Below are positions 1 to 13,564 of a DNA stretch of 64,000 bases, piece by piece (the first letter of the stretch is position 1; each line of letters opens with the position of its first letter). Both the position numbers and the translations under genes were made by a program. Source of the stretch: Sipunculus nudus (taxonomy: Eukaryota > Annelida > Sipuncula > Golfingiida > Sipunculidae); NCBI GenBank assembly GCA_026874595.1, contig CM049316.1, forward strand, positions 26,001,839-26,065,838, read 5' to 3'. The notes below the pieces were generated by a model, which made no database searches, was not told the DNA's origin, and worked only from the letters and a program-made list of their open reading frames with translations.

Positions 1-3000
1 CAGTCATATATAATTACACATTGAGCAATACAAAAATTGTTATATCTCATAGCAGATCTCTCTTTAAGGTTATCAGTTTAAATATTAAGCATACAAGCAT
101 ATTTCTAACCGTTCTCACTAAGGTGATTTCCATTATAATTAATTCCTTTACCTCTAAAATTTACATAATACTGACCTATGAAATCCAAGTTGCTTTCCTG
201 TGATACATGTAGACTTGGAAGAAACACAATGGATTTTCCATGCAAATCTATGTCCAAAAGTGTGTGTGTGATGGGTGTGGGGGGAGGCTCCAAAGCCAAT
301 TTCTTGTTTTAACTTTTGAGGGAAAATCTTCAGATGGAGACGGGACACATGACGTAAAAAATGTTTTCGGTACGCTCCCAAGGTAGATCCTGACTAATAC
401 ACCTGAGTGGTCACAATATCTTCCTGCGATCTATGACGCTGGGTTGGTTGAGTAACCGAATCAGAGACCTTGCTGTTAGGAGCTTAGAACACAACACTGA
501 ATGGGTCACTGATCATTAAACAACTAGAGCGGCACACTCCTTCAAAACTGTAAACTGAATCATTCTCAGACAATTTTTTCTCTCCATAGGTGGAGATATT
601 TTATGGCATTCTTCTTCCTTTTCTTATTTTTCTGTCTCTTTTTTATCCGATTTAATTGATACTTAAGCAGGGTGTACCTTGCAATAATCAAATTAATTTG
701 CCCCAGTTTCAGTGACTCTGACCTATTTTTCAAGGTCACAGGGGTCAAGTTTGTGAATTTTTAGATTTTCAGTCATGCGGAAACTTATGATATACATGAT
801 TTAGCACGTTTCAGTTAGTTTATGTTTCTACCTATAGAAACTTTTGACTTAATAAGTTGAAACTTTAACAGACAAGTGTCATTGTCAATGAAGGAGTGGA
901 GTAGAAAGTTTTGTAGCGATATCTTCAACAGTTTTTGAAAAAAAAATAGCAATTTACGAAAATATGTCCTCACATTTTCATTTCATCAATGAAAACTCAA
1001 GAAGGGACGATCAAATAGTGCATCCCAATTGTTTGGGGATGGATAAAAGGTTAGAATAGCGGTAACACCTAAAAGTGGAAATCGGTTATGGGGTTGCGGG
1101 ATGGGTGGACTGTCTTGTGACAGTTACACGAAGTTAAATTACTATTTGATCCTGGTTACGTGCTAAGAAGTAATTATTTGTCAGGGCGCATGGATGATTC
1201 TCAAATAACATCTTAGTTTAATCCTTCATCTTCCATTGAGTATATACAGTGTGCGAATTAGTGTGCGAATGGGTCCCTTTGCGGGATGTCAAGACGTTTT
1301 GTGATATAGACTGGGTTTCAAAGGGTATACTTGGGTATTTTGAACGCGTGGCAGTAACTATATTAAAGCGAACCAATAGTAAACATATTTTTTCTTCATT
1401 GAATTTATACACAATCAATGTTAAAGATGATTTTTAAACAAGTTAAACAATTTTACAATTTTACAGTGTGTTCTGTTGACAGGAAATTCAGCCGCACTTG
1501 TGTAACCTCTGTCTTAATGAATTGGCCAATGCTCTTCATTGAGTATGCAATGCAGTGAAGCTTTTTTTATCTAATGATCAAATGTTATTCTATCTCGGCC
1601 TGACATGGTATTCTAGTCCCAAGAGCTGTAGCAGACTTAATCACATTAAAAGAGGGTGTGTGACTTGTTTGAGAAACACCCATGCTATCTCTAAAACGAT
1701 AGTATCCTTGGTACTCGCAAAAAGTAACAAAGATAAGCCAGACGGTGTGTTTATATCAGCAGAACTATAGTGGAACGTGAAAAAAAGTGTCAGAATAGCG
1801 GTCTATTCAATCAGGTTTTTCTCCGTAAATTCTCAAGTCGTTGGACTCTTGAGGATGTATACCATACCATAAAACCAGGAAACTTATTACTCTCAACAAG
1901 TCTTTCGTCAGCGGATTTCCTACCAAACTACTTAACACGCTCTCTATCGAAGCTTAATTCAACCTCCTTTTGCGGCCAGGGGCGCTAACAGTAATAACGT
2001 TTTATAACGCCATCCAGGGCTCTCAGGCATAAACGTATTGGGGGATGCATTAACAGGGACAACACGTCGGATTGATACTTCTTCTACAGCATCAATCTCA
2101 TAAAAAAATCCATTAGCGATCCTCACGCCGAGAATTTGTTATTCACGCGCACTCTTGTCATGTCGTCTGGCTAAGGGATGCGGCAATTACTAAAAGTGAT
2201 GTCGTCATCGCCTCTTCCATGGAGTGGGATTAGAGCAGTGTGTAGTTCTGCAGGTAAACATGCCACTATATGTTATATATGATTTTTATAGGACGCATTT
2301 TAAAAGATATTAAAAAAGCTACAAATAGTAAATAATGCAAATGTTACTCATTATTATAATCAATAAAAAATAAATCTTAAATATTATATATATATATATT
2401 AATATTTTGTATTATTAAACATGTAATTAATTTGACTACTAGACTATATCTGAAACAGATTGTGTTAAGGTCAGATTTCAGAGCTCTCTCTCTCTCTCAC
2501 ACACGCACACACACACACTTATATAACCCGCTGTGTCTCCAAGCGTGACATGCTTCAGACAAAATTAAAATTAACGTACAATTTAACATATATTTTCTCT
2601 TAAAGCCAGCTATTCACTATCCTTTTCTGTAGATTTGAGATTTCTGGCTCACACTGAGTACATTTTAATGAGCAGTGGGGGTAATTCCTGTTCAGAATTT
2701 TTTTTCATAATGCCTCTGAGACAGATGGATCAGCTTCTTTATCTATAAGCTGTTATTGAATTACCACGGAACATGAACCAGTATTGACAAACAGAAAAAC
2801 CCGTGTTAATTAAAGTGGTAGGTTGCATGTGTGCTGAAGCTGAAAGGTCACTAGTTGCAAAACACCCTTTGCTAAACTCTGGTTCGTATTGACTTGCTCC
2901 GGATGTCCTTGTTGAATGTGTATGAATTATTTTTTGCCCCCCCCCCAGTTATAAACACGTGTATATAAACAAAACGAACAGCCTGTTGTTACGAAGACAA

Positions 3001-3796
3001 ATTGCTCAAGGGAAAACACCAGGCCGATCCGTGTTTTCTTACTTATGTTTTTAATAGGTTCAGTGAATTATCTTTAGTAAATAGAGGTCAGATGTCGGAA
3101 TAGGACCTTTTAATATAGCGGCCTGTTCATCGCACAATCAAACGCAGAGGGTCTGAGTGCAACGTTATTTATCACTCGAACCACTTGCATAAAACAAATA
3201 TCATATGTAGCTGGCTTGAGGAGTGCGTTGTGTGACACTACTTAGGGAAGTTTGGATCTTGTGTGGATTAGAGGATAACTACTTTTTTATCCTTCAGATA
3301 CGTGTTTCAGCAAATTCATCAGAGAGTGCGAAATATAACAGAACTGTACCTTGTAATAAATCAGGCCTCACCACGTAAGGAGAGGAGTTTTTCTCTGTAT
3401 CTCAAATATGGCTACTTTTCACAAGTGGCCTTATGGCTCAATATTATTGTTTGCCTTGACCATATTCCCAAAGCCGTACACTCCGTGCCGTTTTCCCATT
3501 ATCGCTCACTTGAAGGATTCCAGTGATCGATCGACGGTTGCAAATATGTATGGCTATATTAATGACTGAAAACATACGGGAACACCTTTTATGCGTGTAC
3601 ATGATTCTTAAACATTACATTATGCAGAGTGACTATTTGGTTTTCAAATTATTTGAAAATATAGCGTTGCCCGGTTCTCTTAGAACAAAACTTATTTATA
3701 CGAATCGAGGCAACCCACAATTGTAAAAGTCCAGTGCACAGACATCGCATGATCGACAGATAACCACCACGATTATATTTAAGATAGTGTAGAATT
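1..3796. other. no gene seen
   Basis: AT-rich DNA with short chance frames only (for example 1249-1437 and 1555-1988). No splice-bounded coding block, RNA gene or transposon could be supported apart from the microsatellite at 2484 and a C10 run at 2937. Confidence 0.6.
2484..2518. repeat. (CT)n(AC)n microsatellite
   Basis: Compound CT then AC/ACGC run, about 35 bases. Confidence 0.95.
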
Positions 3797-4306
3797 GGTG
3801 ATGTATGACTCGAGTGCGGACTTTCACTTGAATCCACTTATAGGGCATCGGGCTCTGAGTTGGGCACGTGGATTCTGAACTCAGACCCATTCTCGGACTC
3901 GGATAATAGGACTCGAGAAATCAAACCGACTGCATCTCTAGTCCAATAGAATAAAAACTTAATAAAAAGCCTTATGTACATATGGTAACAGAATATCAAA
4001 AAATAATAACACTTTATGTACCAAGCCTAGCTCAGCATCAGGAGCTATTAATATAATTAACCATTAGTAACCAAAGTAAAATGCATGTGTGAACTGTCAC
4101 TTAAAAATACATGGTAATCTAAAATTCCATTTTAAATTGTTCTTTAAGAAAAGTTGTATTGGACTCGGTCTTGGATTTGGGTTTAAAATGACTCGGACTC
4201 GAAGGAAGGGGATTTGGACTCGAACCTCAAGCACTCGGATATGGACTCGAGCAGCCTGGACTTGGACTGTACTCAGAGTCGGATGATGTAGACTCGACTA
4301 CATCAA
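3797..4306. mobile_element. GACTCGG inverted-repeat element, copy 1
   Basis: Both ends are packed with ACTCGGACTCG-like words, in opposite sense, around an AT-rich core of about 250 bases. The right tip GATGTAGACTCGACTACATC is itself a palindrome. The core includes AAAAAGCCTTATGTAC and ATGTACCAAGC. There is no open frame. It resembles a non-autonomous foldback or MITE. Three further copies lie at 12.08, 16.91 and 46.03 kb. Confidence 0.6.
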
Positions 4307-5849
4307 TGAAAGTTATATTTAAGATGGTCCATATATTTGGCCTTAATGTTGTTTTCACACTATTGCATGGCGCGGGGTAATGTGTAATTTATACATATTA
4401 ACAACAAAATATGTAAACATTAATTTCAACCATTAATAACAAAGGGCGACATTTAAGAGTAGCTTGGTCCATTCGCGCATAAGTGACTCTACGTTTGTGA
4501 ATATTCCTTAATCAGTATCATGTGCCAGATCTACACCAAAATCTGATCGATTCTTCATTGGTCCATTCCCAAAAAGCATTGATTATTTCATGAGATTCCG
4601 TTCATGATGAGTTATGTTATGAACACACACTCACACAAACACACACAAGACCGGGAATGAACGCATATTTCCTGCTGGAGGCATACTAGTATATACTATA
4701 TATCCGGACAGAAGCGGTTTGACTATTGTGGCTTAAATATTCTGAATCTATGAATATAGAATTATTATCCTTAATGGACAAAATTATAATTGATAGAAAT
4801 AACAACCAATATTTAAACAAGACGTCCTAATTTCAATCGTTTAATCAGGACAATCACTCCAGTAAAGGTATAATGACGTGTTATATTACATCTTTCAAGT
4901 GTAATAATATAAAACAAATATGAACCAGTGTGTGAGTTGGTGCCAAATATGTAATGATCAAAAATATAAAAAAACAGAGCTCAGACAGAAATAATATATA
5001 TCATGTATGATAGAAGCGGAAATTAATTGGCATGAACAATTTCAGATCCGTCATTTCTGGATCTTCTTGTGTCTGGCAGCTTACATTAAGCTGCCAGTTT
5101 GATTTATGTTTTATTTTTGTATTAGTTTCGTAGAAAAACAGGAGCTATATTTTCCTAATGGGACGACATATTCATTGCGGGTTTGTAATATGCATGTTGC
5201 TTCATGTGTTATGCCTAATATTTATATAACACCCAAAATCCTTCATTTGGTTTCCATTATACGATAAATTGTCAACGGGCATAAAATCACATTCCATTTA
5301 ATTCAACATCTATGACTTTAGGAATCATTTATAACGCAGGTACTGTGATTATTTTAACATTACACTAAAGTCTCCTGAATAAAAAAAATTATTTGTAAGC
5401 CTTGGACCGAGAGAAATTTAATTCTGAAAGATTTATGAGTTTAGTTTCATACAAAAACGTTCGAAAAGGTTAAATACATTACCAGTATTCTAATTAATCC
5501 AGACAATCATTTGTCATCAAAAATCAAATTAAGCGTCCAGATGACAATGCAAATGAATTATTTTATGGAAATCCTGCTTAATTTGATGTAAATTAATTGT
5601 TGCTCTGAGAAATTGATAGACATTAAGCGTATAATAATTAGATTAACTCTCTCAGTTTGTAATATCCACTCTTTCAAAATGGATTTATTATAACTAGAAT
5701 TTAATAATGGAGCTAATAAATATATATTTGCATAATTCATAACATTGATTATTTTATTGTGGTATAATTGTCATTGAATGTGAAAATTGAAATAAAACCG
5801 GGAAGTAAATATTAAATTGCCAATCAAAAACTGTTGATGTATATTGATA

Positions 5850-6770
5850 CGCGCCTAATCCGGTAATATTTGTTATATATTTTCTTGAATCCATCGACTT
5901 CAAATGCATGATACATGCGGATAATACCACACCATATTTTAGTTCAAGCTCGATGAATAACGCTATTAAAGACCTTCAGCTGAGCTTGGACCAAGTAAAT
6001 GTATGGTAGACTAGAAACAGACTAATGATAGCCCGGATAAATCTGGTACTCCTCTACTGCAAACGACAAGATAAAATAATATTAATCGTCTTAAGATATG
6101 TAACTTTTCAAAAACGTGATAAGCTGTTTGGTGTAAACTTAGATAGCCATATACAAGTAGAGACCTCATGTGTCCTGTTTAAAAAAAAACTGAAACCTAG
6201 AAACAGACTTTTATATCGAGTGAGCAAATTTTTACCGTAGTCGGCCTTGTGAGCTCTGAATATTGCTCTAATACAATTGACTCCTGCCTATCGCAAAAAG
6301 GAAAATGTGACAAGGGAAGTTTTTCGCACCTACAAATTATTCAAACCCAAGCAGCTCATATCGTAACAAAAACCTTCGATAAATTTATACCTTCAGCAGA
6401 TCTTATCAGACAAATATACTGGATGACCATGGATTAACGTTACCGCTACTTGTTATTGGTTTTAGTTTTTAAATGTTTTACTGGCCAAGCATCGCACTTT
6501 TTAATCATTTTTTTTAATTTAACGGGAACCCAAGGATACCAAACAAGGGGGCTTCTGAAAATAATTTGCCTTTACCAAAACCCAAGTCTGAAAATTACAA
6601 ATCCTCATTTGCCTATTCTGGACCTTTCCAAGGTTTCCCGAGATTGATCCACTCTTTCAAAATACTCGAGAACTAATAATGAAAAAAGGTCAAACACTAT
6701 GTCTAGACTTAGATTTCATGGTGAAAGATTAATGTATTATATCACGAAATAAATTTGGATTCATATTAAA
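5850..6770 (+). mobile_element. decayed LINE reverse-transcriptase fragment
   Basis: Broken frames give, in order, the non-LTR reverse-transcriptase landmarks. First comes a 'P-V-I-F-V-I-Y-F' strand; then an active-site relic at about 5914-5937 reading H-A-D-N-T-T, where functional copies have Y/F-A-D-D. After that come 'N-N-A-I-K-D-L-Q-L-S-L-D', 'L-F-G-V-N-L-D-S-H-I', and the distal part with 'L-Q-I-I-Q-T-Q-A-A-H-I-V-T' and 'L-V-L-V-F-K-C-F-T-G-Q-A'. Several stops and frame changes (6238, 6435, 6645) and the lost second aspartate show it is dead. The endonuclease domain is absent, so it is a 5'-truncated copy, probably of a CR1/L2-like clade. Confidence 0.8.
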
Positions 6771-7051
6771 TATATTCAATATCATAATGCTAGCAACTGA
6801 TCACAGATGTATCAGAGAACCCATATCATTACTAATTGATCAATTAATTAATGTCCAAAACGAACAGTGTTAGTATTTTACAGGAGAAGTTATTCAGCAC
6901 ATTTATCATATGAACAAATGGCATTCATTAAATAGCAACAGACAATGTTATGTATCAGCCTTCATACCTATAAGTGAAGTTGACTACCGGCTGATGTTTG
7001 ATCGTCCAAATCATGCATTCGTGATTAACATAGACCCGCAGAGCGACAATA

Positions 7052-7093
7052 CAGGGGGATGTTGAATATGATGAATGTATAATCATCCCCCTG
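7052..7093. other. hairpin with 10-bp perfect stem
   Basis: CAGGGGGATG at 7052-7061 pairs with CATCCCCCTG at 7084-7093 around a 22-base loop. Weaker pairing continues outside. It is probably the relic of a small inverted-repeat element; no terminator meaning should be read into it in a eukaryote. Confidence 0.6.
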
Positions 7094-7217
7094 CTACTCA
7101 GAGAGCAAGATATAATTCATTTACTGGAAATAAAATATATAAATAGTTAGAATGAGAGACTTAAGTTAAATTCTGCCTTCCTGCTTGGCCATTTTTTTTA
7201 AATAATCTACTTGGTTG

Positions 7218-7220
<3 letters not shown>

Positions 7221-7274
<54 letters not shown>
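7221..7274. repeat. (TA)27 microsatellite
   Basis: Uninterrupted TA run of 54 bases, about 170 bases left of SINE family 1 at 7.44 kb. Confidence 0.98.
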
Positions 7275-7276
<2 letters not shown>

Positions 7277-7439
7277 AACTGTGTAATCAGGCATTACGTT
7301 AAATGACTGAACATTTCAGGCATTACACGGAATGACTGATTCACTCAAGTGAAGTCGGCGCTCGAGCCAGTCACAGGTCTCGATAAAATCCGGCCCGCAC
7401 GGTCTCCCTCAGCAAGGACAAAGTTTGACAGATTGAGTC

Positions 7440-7645
7440 GGTATACAGTTAGATATTTAAGGCGAAAATAGAAGATACTGATAGATTTGAAGATCGTATT
7501 GAGATGGGTGGAAGAAGCCGGAGAACCCGGACAGAACCACCGACCTTGGACGGGCCACTACAACCCACTCTCATTGCAGCACCTGGGATCGAACCTTGGT
7601 TGCTAGTGGAGATGGTCGGGAGTTTAACCGCTCAGCTGTCCAGGC
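7440..7645 (-). mobile_element. tRNA-derived SINE (family 1)
   Basis: Read on the minus strand from 7641, a box-A-like segment (CAGCTGAGCGGTTAAACTC) is followed by a clear box B, GGTTCGATCCC, at 7589-7599. A non-tRNA body then extends to about 7440. No matching acceptor stem is present, so this is a SINE head and not a functional tRNA. The sequence after box B (GTGCTGCAATGAGAGTGGG) matches the copies at 53.34 and 54.12 kb. Confidence 0.65.
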
Positions 7646-8579
7646 CTGGTGTATACAGTGCGTTCATATGCACCCACATTAGTTCAGAAATCACATAAAC
7701 ACAACGAAAAAGACGAGTAAATGGGTGACTTACATGTAGTTCTTCCAGGTGAATTTTACATGAACAAAAGCAATGGATTTGTTTTTCACTGAACAGTCAT
7801 CATACTCCCTCGCGTCGGTATAACAGACGCAAATATAATTGAAAAGGGAACTGACATAACATAAATTGTTCTTGTCGGACAGAGGCTACATTTTTTTTTC
7901 CATGTGAAGTTTGTCTCCATATTTGTCTGTTGACTGCCAACTTTTAAACAGAGGGGAGTCATCAAATTATATATAAGCGGGTTTGCTCAACCATGGCAGC
8001 TAGGGCCTGAAATGTACACTCATATACAAAAAGTCAACATATTTGAATGATGATCGCAGATGTAATTTCTACAGTGACGGTATAAAAAGATGACCGTAAG
8101 AGCTGAATGACCAGGAGAAAACATTGTTGGCGTGAGAATGACGTCTCTTTGAGTTCCATAGTGTGAAATATATTAAAACGTTCAAAACTGAGTATGTGGC
8201 CATTGTTCAGTCACCAGCTCACTGAACATGTGACATCAATTTTGTTAATCAATCATTGAACCTTGACTTATCTAGAATTAATCTGTGATAAGTTACTGAC
8301 ACTCTTTCTACATCATTTTCGTATTGTATTCAATTCTCTATTCGCGCTGAATCTGCAGTTTATTATTATAACGAGGCGTTCGGCATTTGAACGACATATT
8401 TTGGTATTCTGTCCCTACTCAGTCCATCACCGTATATTTTAGAGCATACGTAAGTCACATAAATTGCAAGGATCCATTTATTTGTTCCCAAAACAGTCTA
8501 CGTAACATGTTTAAGTTTTAAAATTATCGATAAGGCTTCACTTTAATTGATTGTCCCCGTTTCAGACACGTTATACCAT

Positions 8580-8730
8580 TTACTGGCCGAATAAGTGAAC
8601 GCAAACGCTTTTTGGGGAGCACATGCACCAATAAACCTGGGAAAATGATTTAATCGGCCAATAAGTGAATGAAAACAGGGGCCGCGGAGTATCCAACATT
8701 AAGGACCGCCCAAATGGCGGAAGCCTGTGT
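8580..8730. repeat. short direct repeat plus near-palindrome
   Basis: GGCCGAATAAGTGAACGCAAACG near 8586 recurs as GGCCAATAAGTGAATGAAAAC at about 8658. At 8705-8727 a near-palindrome with core CCGCCCAAATGGCGG follows. It is shared (20 of 23 bases) with 54672-54694, and the flank GGAGTA...TCCAA also matches, so this is part of a dispersed repeat. Confidence 0.5.
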
Positions 8731-10602
8731 TGGTGATAATGCTTATTCATACTTCCATATCTTTCCATTTTACCATCTCTCCATACATTTAGTGATGTCT
8801 ATCGTCAGTTTGCAATATTCACATCAGTAAACAAGCGTTAACAACAGAGGAGTTTGCATTAAGTCTTAACGTATGATATACACCTGCAAAATTCCGGACG
8901 TTATATCAATAGGGCACGTGGTATTTTTGTGTCCACGACCTCAAGAAAGGTCATGAGTAACAGAATGAATTCTTCTGGCGGATTTGATTAGTTAATGATA
9001 CTGTTGTGTCTTATTCATTGATTAAAATCCAATGCCCTTCACTTTAAAGATAAAGATAATTAAGGAAAGGAAACCATCAGCTGGGTATTCCTTTTGATCA
9101 TGAACATTTGAAATTAAAAGGCTTAAAAAAAGATAATGTAACATTCGAAAAAAACACGAGATGATGAGACATTACGCACACAAATGATGCATGAAATTTC
9201 TTTGTTTTGAGTGTTTTTATAAAAACAGAAACAAATTTGTTGGTCTGCATGAACAGGATACGGACTGAGCCCAAAGCTGGGTCAGTTTTGTCTGAGTAAA
9301 TGGAGTGAATGGTTGAACAGCCACTTCCAGCAAGAGTGTTAGTATTTTACAAAGAATAAATGTCCATTACACGGAGTTGCTTAAGTGACATAATCGATTT
9401 GGTTGGGAAATAAGCTTTGACGTCACCGCCACATGTAACCCTCTCGACCCCGGTATCGGAACTTCTTTTTAATTAACACTGTGAAGGATACCCATATTTC
9501 AATTAGTGAATAAGCAAACCCCCTCCGGGAGTGTAAATAGACATTTTGATAAGCGCGAACACGCAGTCTGGTATTTTTTACGCCGCTGTACCGCGTCTTG
9601 GAGCGTTAAACCATTAGTCCCGAGATTCCGTGCCGAGATAGAGAGTGCGGCTGCAATAGCGTTAATTAGAAAGATTGCTTACTTTAACTTACTGTCTGTT
9701 TCAATTAGCTGTTTTACGACAACAAGATTGCTTTTTAAGAACCTAAAAGTAATTTGTGTCCATCACAAACAAGCCTTAATTTTGTAGTTAACAGGTCTAG
9801 AGACACCGATTTTGAAATAACTCCTCTTAAATTGACGCCGTTCGTTGAAAATTATGCTTTTCTAATTAGTTAACAATACCCTTGGGATTGACTTAACGAT
9901 CCGGAAGCAGCAAAGCAATAATGGTGATCATTGTCACTGTGATATCAATTTCCGACTCACCGTTGTTGAGTTGGCACGAGAAGAGGTCACAAGCAGGACT
10001 TAAGAATAATGTATTTTTAACAGCCAAGATGAATAATTAATCATTATTTTCTAGATTAATTACAGTCTGTTTAAAGTATCACAGCCCGTGTTTCATATGA
10101 TGCAAACAGGTTTCTCTATGCAACATCATAATTGATCTACACTTATAAACAATACGTTAATTATAGCGTATCGCGCACAAAATCGTATGCTTTAATTATT
10201 ACATATCGCGGATTGCATGTTCTATAGCGCCAAGACACATCACTGAGCTTGTTTCGTCGTATCTACCTTCTCGATCTCTCACATCTTCTAATCAATCCAA
10301 ATTTTTGATAAGCCAGCAGTACAATTATAGCCTTTTGGTGGCACGGTTTTAGCAAGTGTTTCATCAGAATTTAGGAACATGCTCTCATCAAATGTTCGAT
10401 GTTCGGGAACATTGATATTGTGCCGTTTTAAGACCCTATTTTTAGGGAAGGGAACATTTATTTTTTCTGAGTTAGGTGATGCTTAATGTTACGTTTTATC
10501 ACTCTAATTTTATCAAGTTTAATGATTTATTACATGTACGGCGCGTTGATTAAGTATCCATTTTAGTATGTTGGGTCCTATAAATGTATATGACAATAAA
10601 AA

Positions 10603-10623
10603 AATAATAATAATAATAATAAT
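10603..10623. repeat. (AAT)n microsatellite
   Basis: Seven AAT/ATA units following TATGACAATAAAAA, a setting like the 3' tail of a non-LTR element, though no body was recognised upstream. Confidence 0.85.
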
Positions 10624-12079
10624 GAACTAACTTAAGGTACATTATGTATCTGAGCCTTTGAGGCAGGAACCTCTCCACTCTGTGGAAGCCTTTGACACGA
10701 CACTGTCACTCACTTCACAAACCATCACTCAAAAACATAAGTTCTTGAAAAGAGCTTATCACAACAATCAGTGCTCATTTAAAGGCAACGAGACGTATTA
10801 GTGTCATTTATGCGTGTGCACACTCTTTTTCTAGCTTCTCTCTCTCTCTCTTTCTATTTTCTCTAAATATTGTCGTAATCTTACCCTATTTATATGATGT
10901 AAAAGTCCAGCAAAATTATCTATCACACGCCTGTTTTTTACATTTTCAATATTCTAAAAATAATGGTCTCATTCGTTGAAGGAAGGGCCACACGACTGAG
11001 TAATATCTGAAGCTTAAGATTTAAAATTTAAGTTTGTATAAATATATAAACAGAATACTGTAATATTTATGTTAAAGGCCGGTCAGTGATCCGTAAAAAG
11101 AACCAAGGAATATAAATAGGAAGAACGACACATAAACATTGACTCCTGTGAACACAATATTTACGGTAGTATAGAAATGGCGGCTTCAAGGGATAAAAGT
11201 GTGGTTTTTATTTAGCTTGGAAGATCAAACTGGGGCCCATAGATAATCAGCAGTCAGCGTGGTATTAGATTAAACGTTCAGTAGGTGAACGTGAATTATC
11301 AGATATGTGGTTTCTTACTACTTTTCTCTCCGGGGGATGCCCGACCTGTATTCCAACTGAAACCCGTTACCGTAAATTATCCGTAAAGATATATCAGGGA
11401 GATTACCTGTCGTAACAAGGTTCTCGCTGGAGCGCAGATGATCTATTGACAAATGCATCCAAACCTATCCCATTTGGTGTATTAAGCCTGGAAACGAATA
11501 AAATTTAATTGCAAAATTTATCTGCGGAAAAACATTTGAACTCGAATGGGATGGAGGCTGCCAGACATGTTTAGTTATAAAGATTGTGATTTTTTTTAAT
11601 TAAACGAAGAAAATTTGACAAATGCCTTTCACATTAGCTGGTTTAATGTTCAATTAGTAGAGACATCTGTATAAAGATTCCAACACTAAAGTCGCTGTTG
11701 GTTCAGGTGCAAGGCGTGTCCCCGAGTTCACACAAGAATTCCGTATACGCGTAGCACGCCTCTTACCAAGTCAAATGGGAAGTTTTAACATAGTGAAGCA
11801 TATATTTTTTTTTAAATAAGCCTAATGGAAAACTCGATATATCACGAAGCAAATACACCCGTAGATTAAACAAAAGTTTTTGCAACCAGCATGTACGTTA
11901 TATTATTAAATCATGCGTAAGACACTTCTTAAATGTCTTTAATATTTTCTGTGCAATATCGCCACACCAACCGTGGCCCAAACGGAACGTGGCCTACACC
12001 AACCGTGGCCTAAATAGAACATATCAGCCGGTGAAGTATATTCCTAAATCCCGTGAAGTATCTGTATACTACAAGAGCG

Positions 12080-12614
12080 TCTGGTAGGCCCTCGAGAAAT
12101 CAGTATGTGTAGTCCGGTGGTATATCATGAGTCCAGTAGAAAAAATAGCTCCGACACATACCATAAGAACATAAACATGTGCGGACTCACAGAACATCAC
12201 AAAAAAATACTCCATATACCAAGCTTTAGCAGTGCATCAATATCTAACTGTAATTAAACATTCAGGCAAAAAGCATGTGTAAACAAGCAAAAATACACAT
12301 TAAAATCTTGCATGTCTGTTAAAAATTTCTCGAATAAGGACAGTTATTATACACATGCTTTTTCTATAATGCTTAATTACATTTATAGCTGCCGATGATA
12401 AGCAAAGCTTGCTTGGTATATATAGTGTTATCATTCTGTAATATTCTGTTTGTAGCTCGCATATGTACACAGGTCTTCTTATTAAGTGACAGATTATTTG
12501 CTATTGGACTCGAAATGGACTCTGCCTGATTTCTCAAGTCCTTATCTCCGACTCCTAGAAGTCCGAGTCTGTGCTACCTCTAGCCCAAGTCCGGACTCGA
12601 GTTCTACATCACTC
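12080..12614. mobile_element. GACTCGG inverted-repeat element, copy 2
   Basis: The core CAGGCAAAAAGCATGTGTAAAC matches copy 3 (CAGGTAAAAAGCATATTCAAAG), and CCATATACCAAGC matches copy 1. The right end reads CCAAGTCCGGACTCGAGTTC and TACATCAC. No coding capacity. Confidence 0.55.
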
Positions 12615-12967
12615 TAACTGAGCCTTCAGCTTCTGCACAAATGCAATTAAACCACCTACGGCCACATTTCTCCTGTTTGTCAACATGGGCACAAGTACTG
12701 TGTTTTCATTAAGTTTGTAGATACACTAGCTCATAGGGCACACTGTGAAAAATATGCGTTAAAATACGAGACAACGTCGCGTAAATTTAACGTGCCATTT
12801 TCCCGTATTCACTATTACACAGGAATACGCGACTTAGAGGCGTGACATCACGTGTATGTGTCGAGTTATCATGGTTTAGCCCATACCGTATCACTTTACT
12901 CGAGACTGAAGCGGTAATTAACTCCTCCGTGGAGATTGTTAATGACACATACATCCCTTGACCATGA

Positions 12968-13158
12968 GCCCCCCGCCCCGGGATACCAGCCTGTCCGTGC
13001 GGCAGCGCCTGGCAAGAGACCACAGACAGTGCCCTGGTTGATAAGAACCTGGTTGAACTGGACGGGCCACTAGATATGTTCAAATTGTCCCGCCTGCATC
13101 ACCAGTTCACAAAAAAGGACCAAGCTCTCCGTGCATGTGTGCAGTGTTATGATTCGAG
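12968..13158 (+). CDS. candidate exon of an unrecognised gene (exon A)
   Basis: An open frame runs from just after a TGA at 12965 to a near-perfect donor GAG|GTGAGT at 13158/13159. An ATG lies at 13076. From that ATG the peptide begins MFKLSRLHHQFTKKDQ and ends in C-V-Q-C-Y-D-S before a split arginine codon. The segment is distinctly GC- and CpG-rich compared with its surroundings. The upstream border is not defined: it may be a first exon starting at 13076 or an internal exon with an acceptor between 12990 and 13020. Joined to exon B it stays open. I do not recognise the family, so no function is given. The minus-strand frame on the same bases (12787-13083) looks like a shadow. Confidence 0.4.
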
Positions 13159-13564
13159 GTGAGTAAAACAACTTGAAGATATTTCAATGAAATTCAGTTG
13201 TGAAACCAGCGCAATCCAGTTTCTGTAGGTTGTTATGAATGGTAAATTCAATATACTATGTAATTTATAGTCATATAAATCAACATAGAACTGCATCGGC
13301 AGTATTTGTATATATAACTATAATAATGCCTCTTTGGGATTTATTTATTAATAGTAGGGTTATACTTCTAAGAATATCTGATGTTGAATTTCATGACTCA
13401 CTAAAATACATCTAGGCATAACTAAATTACATCAAAGTTTGACAATTATAATACAATATCATATATGGACACGGACCTATGGCCATGTTTTATACATAAA
13501 CAATCATGTTTTGCTCTTTCATTGCTTCCAGTATGTAGTTGTGGAACGATACATCTTACACCAG

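Larger units (their letters stand above)
7646..12079. other. no gene seen
   Basis: Contains the repeat at 8.58-8.73 kb, an (AAT)n tail at 10.6 kb and a CT run at 10836. The 93-codon frame at 9506-9787 has no recognisable domain and no convincing splice sites. Confidence 0.55.

Noticed and set aside
4281-4306. Palindromic operator-like site GATGTAGACTCGACTACATC
   Set aside because: It is the tip of the GACTCGG element, so transposon structure explains it better than regulation.
12787-13083. 98-codon minus-strand open frame
   Set aside because: It overlaps the plus-strand block with the excellent GTGAGT donor, has no recognisable domain, and fits an antisense shadow of GC-rich coding sequence.
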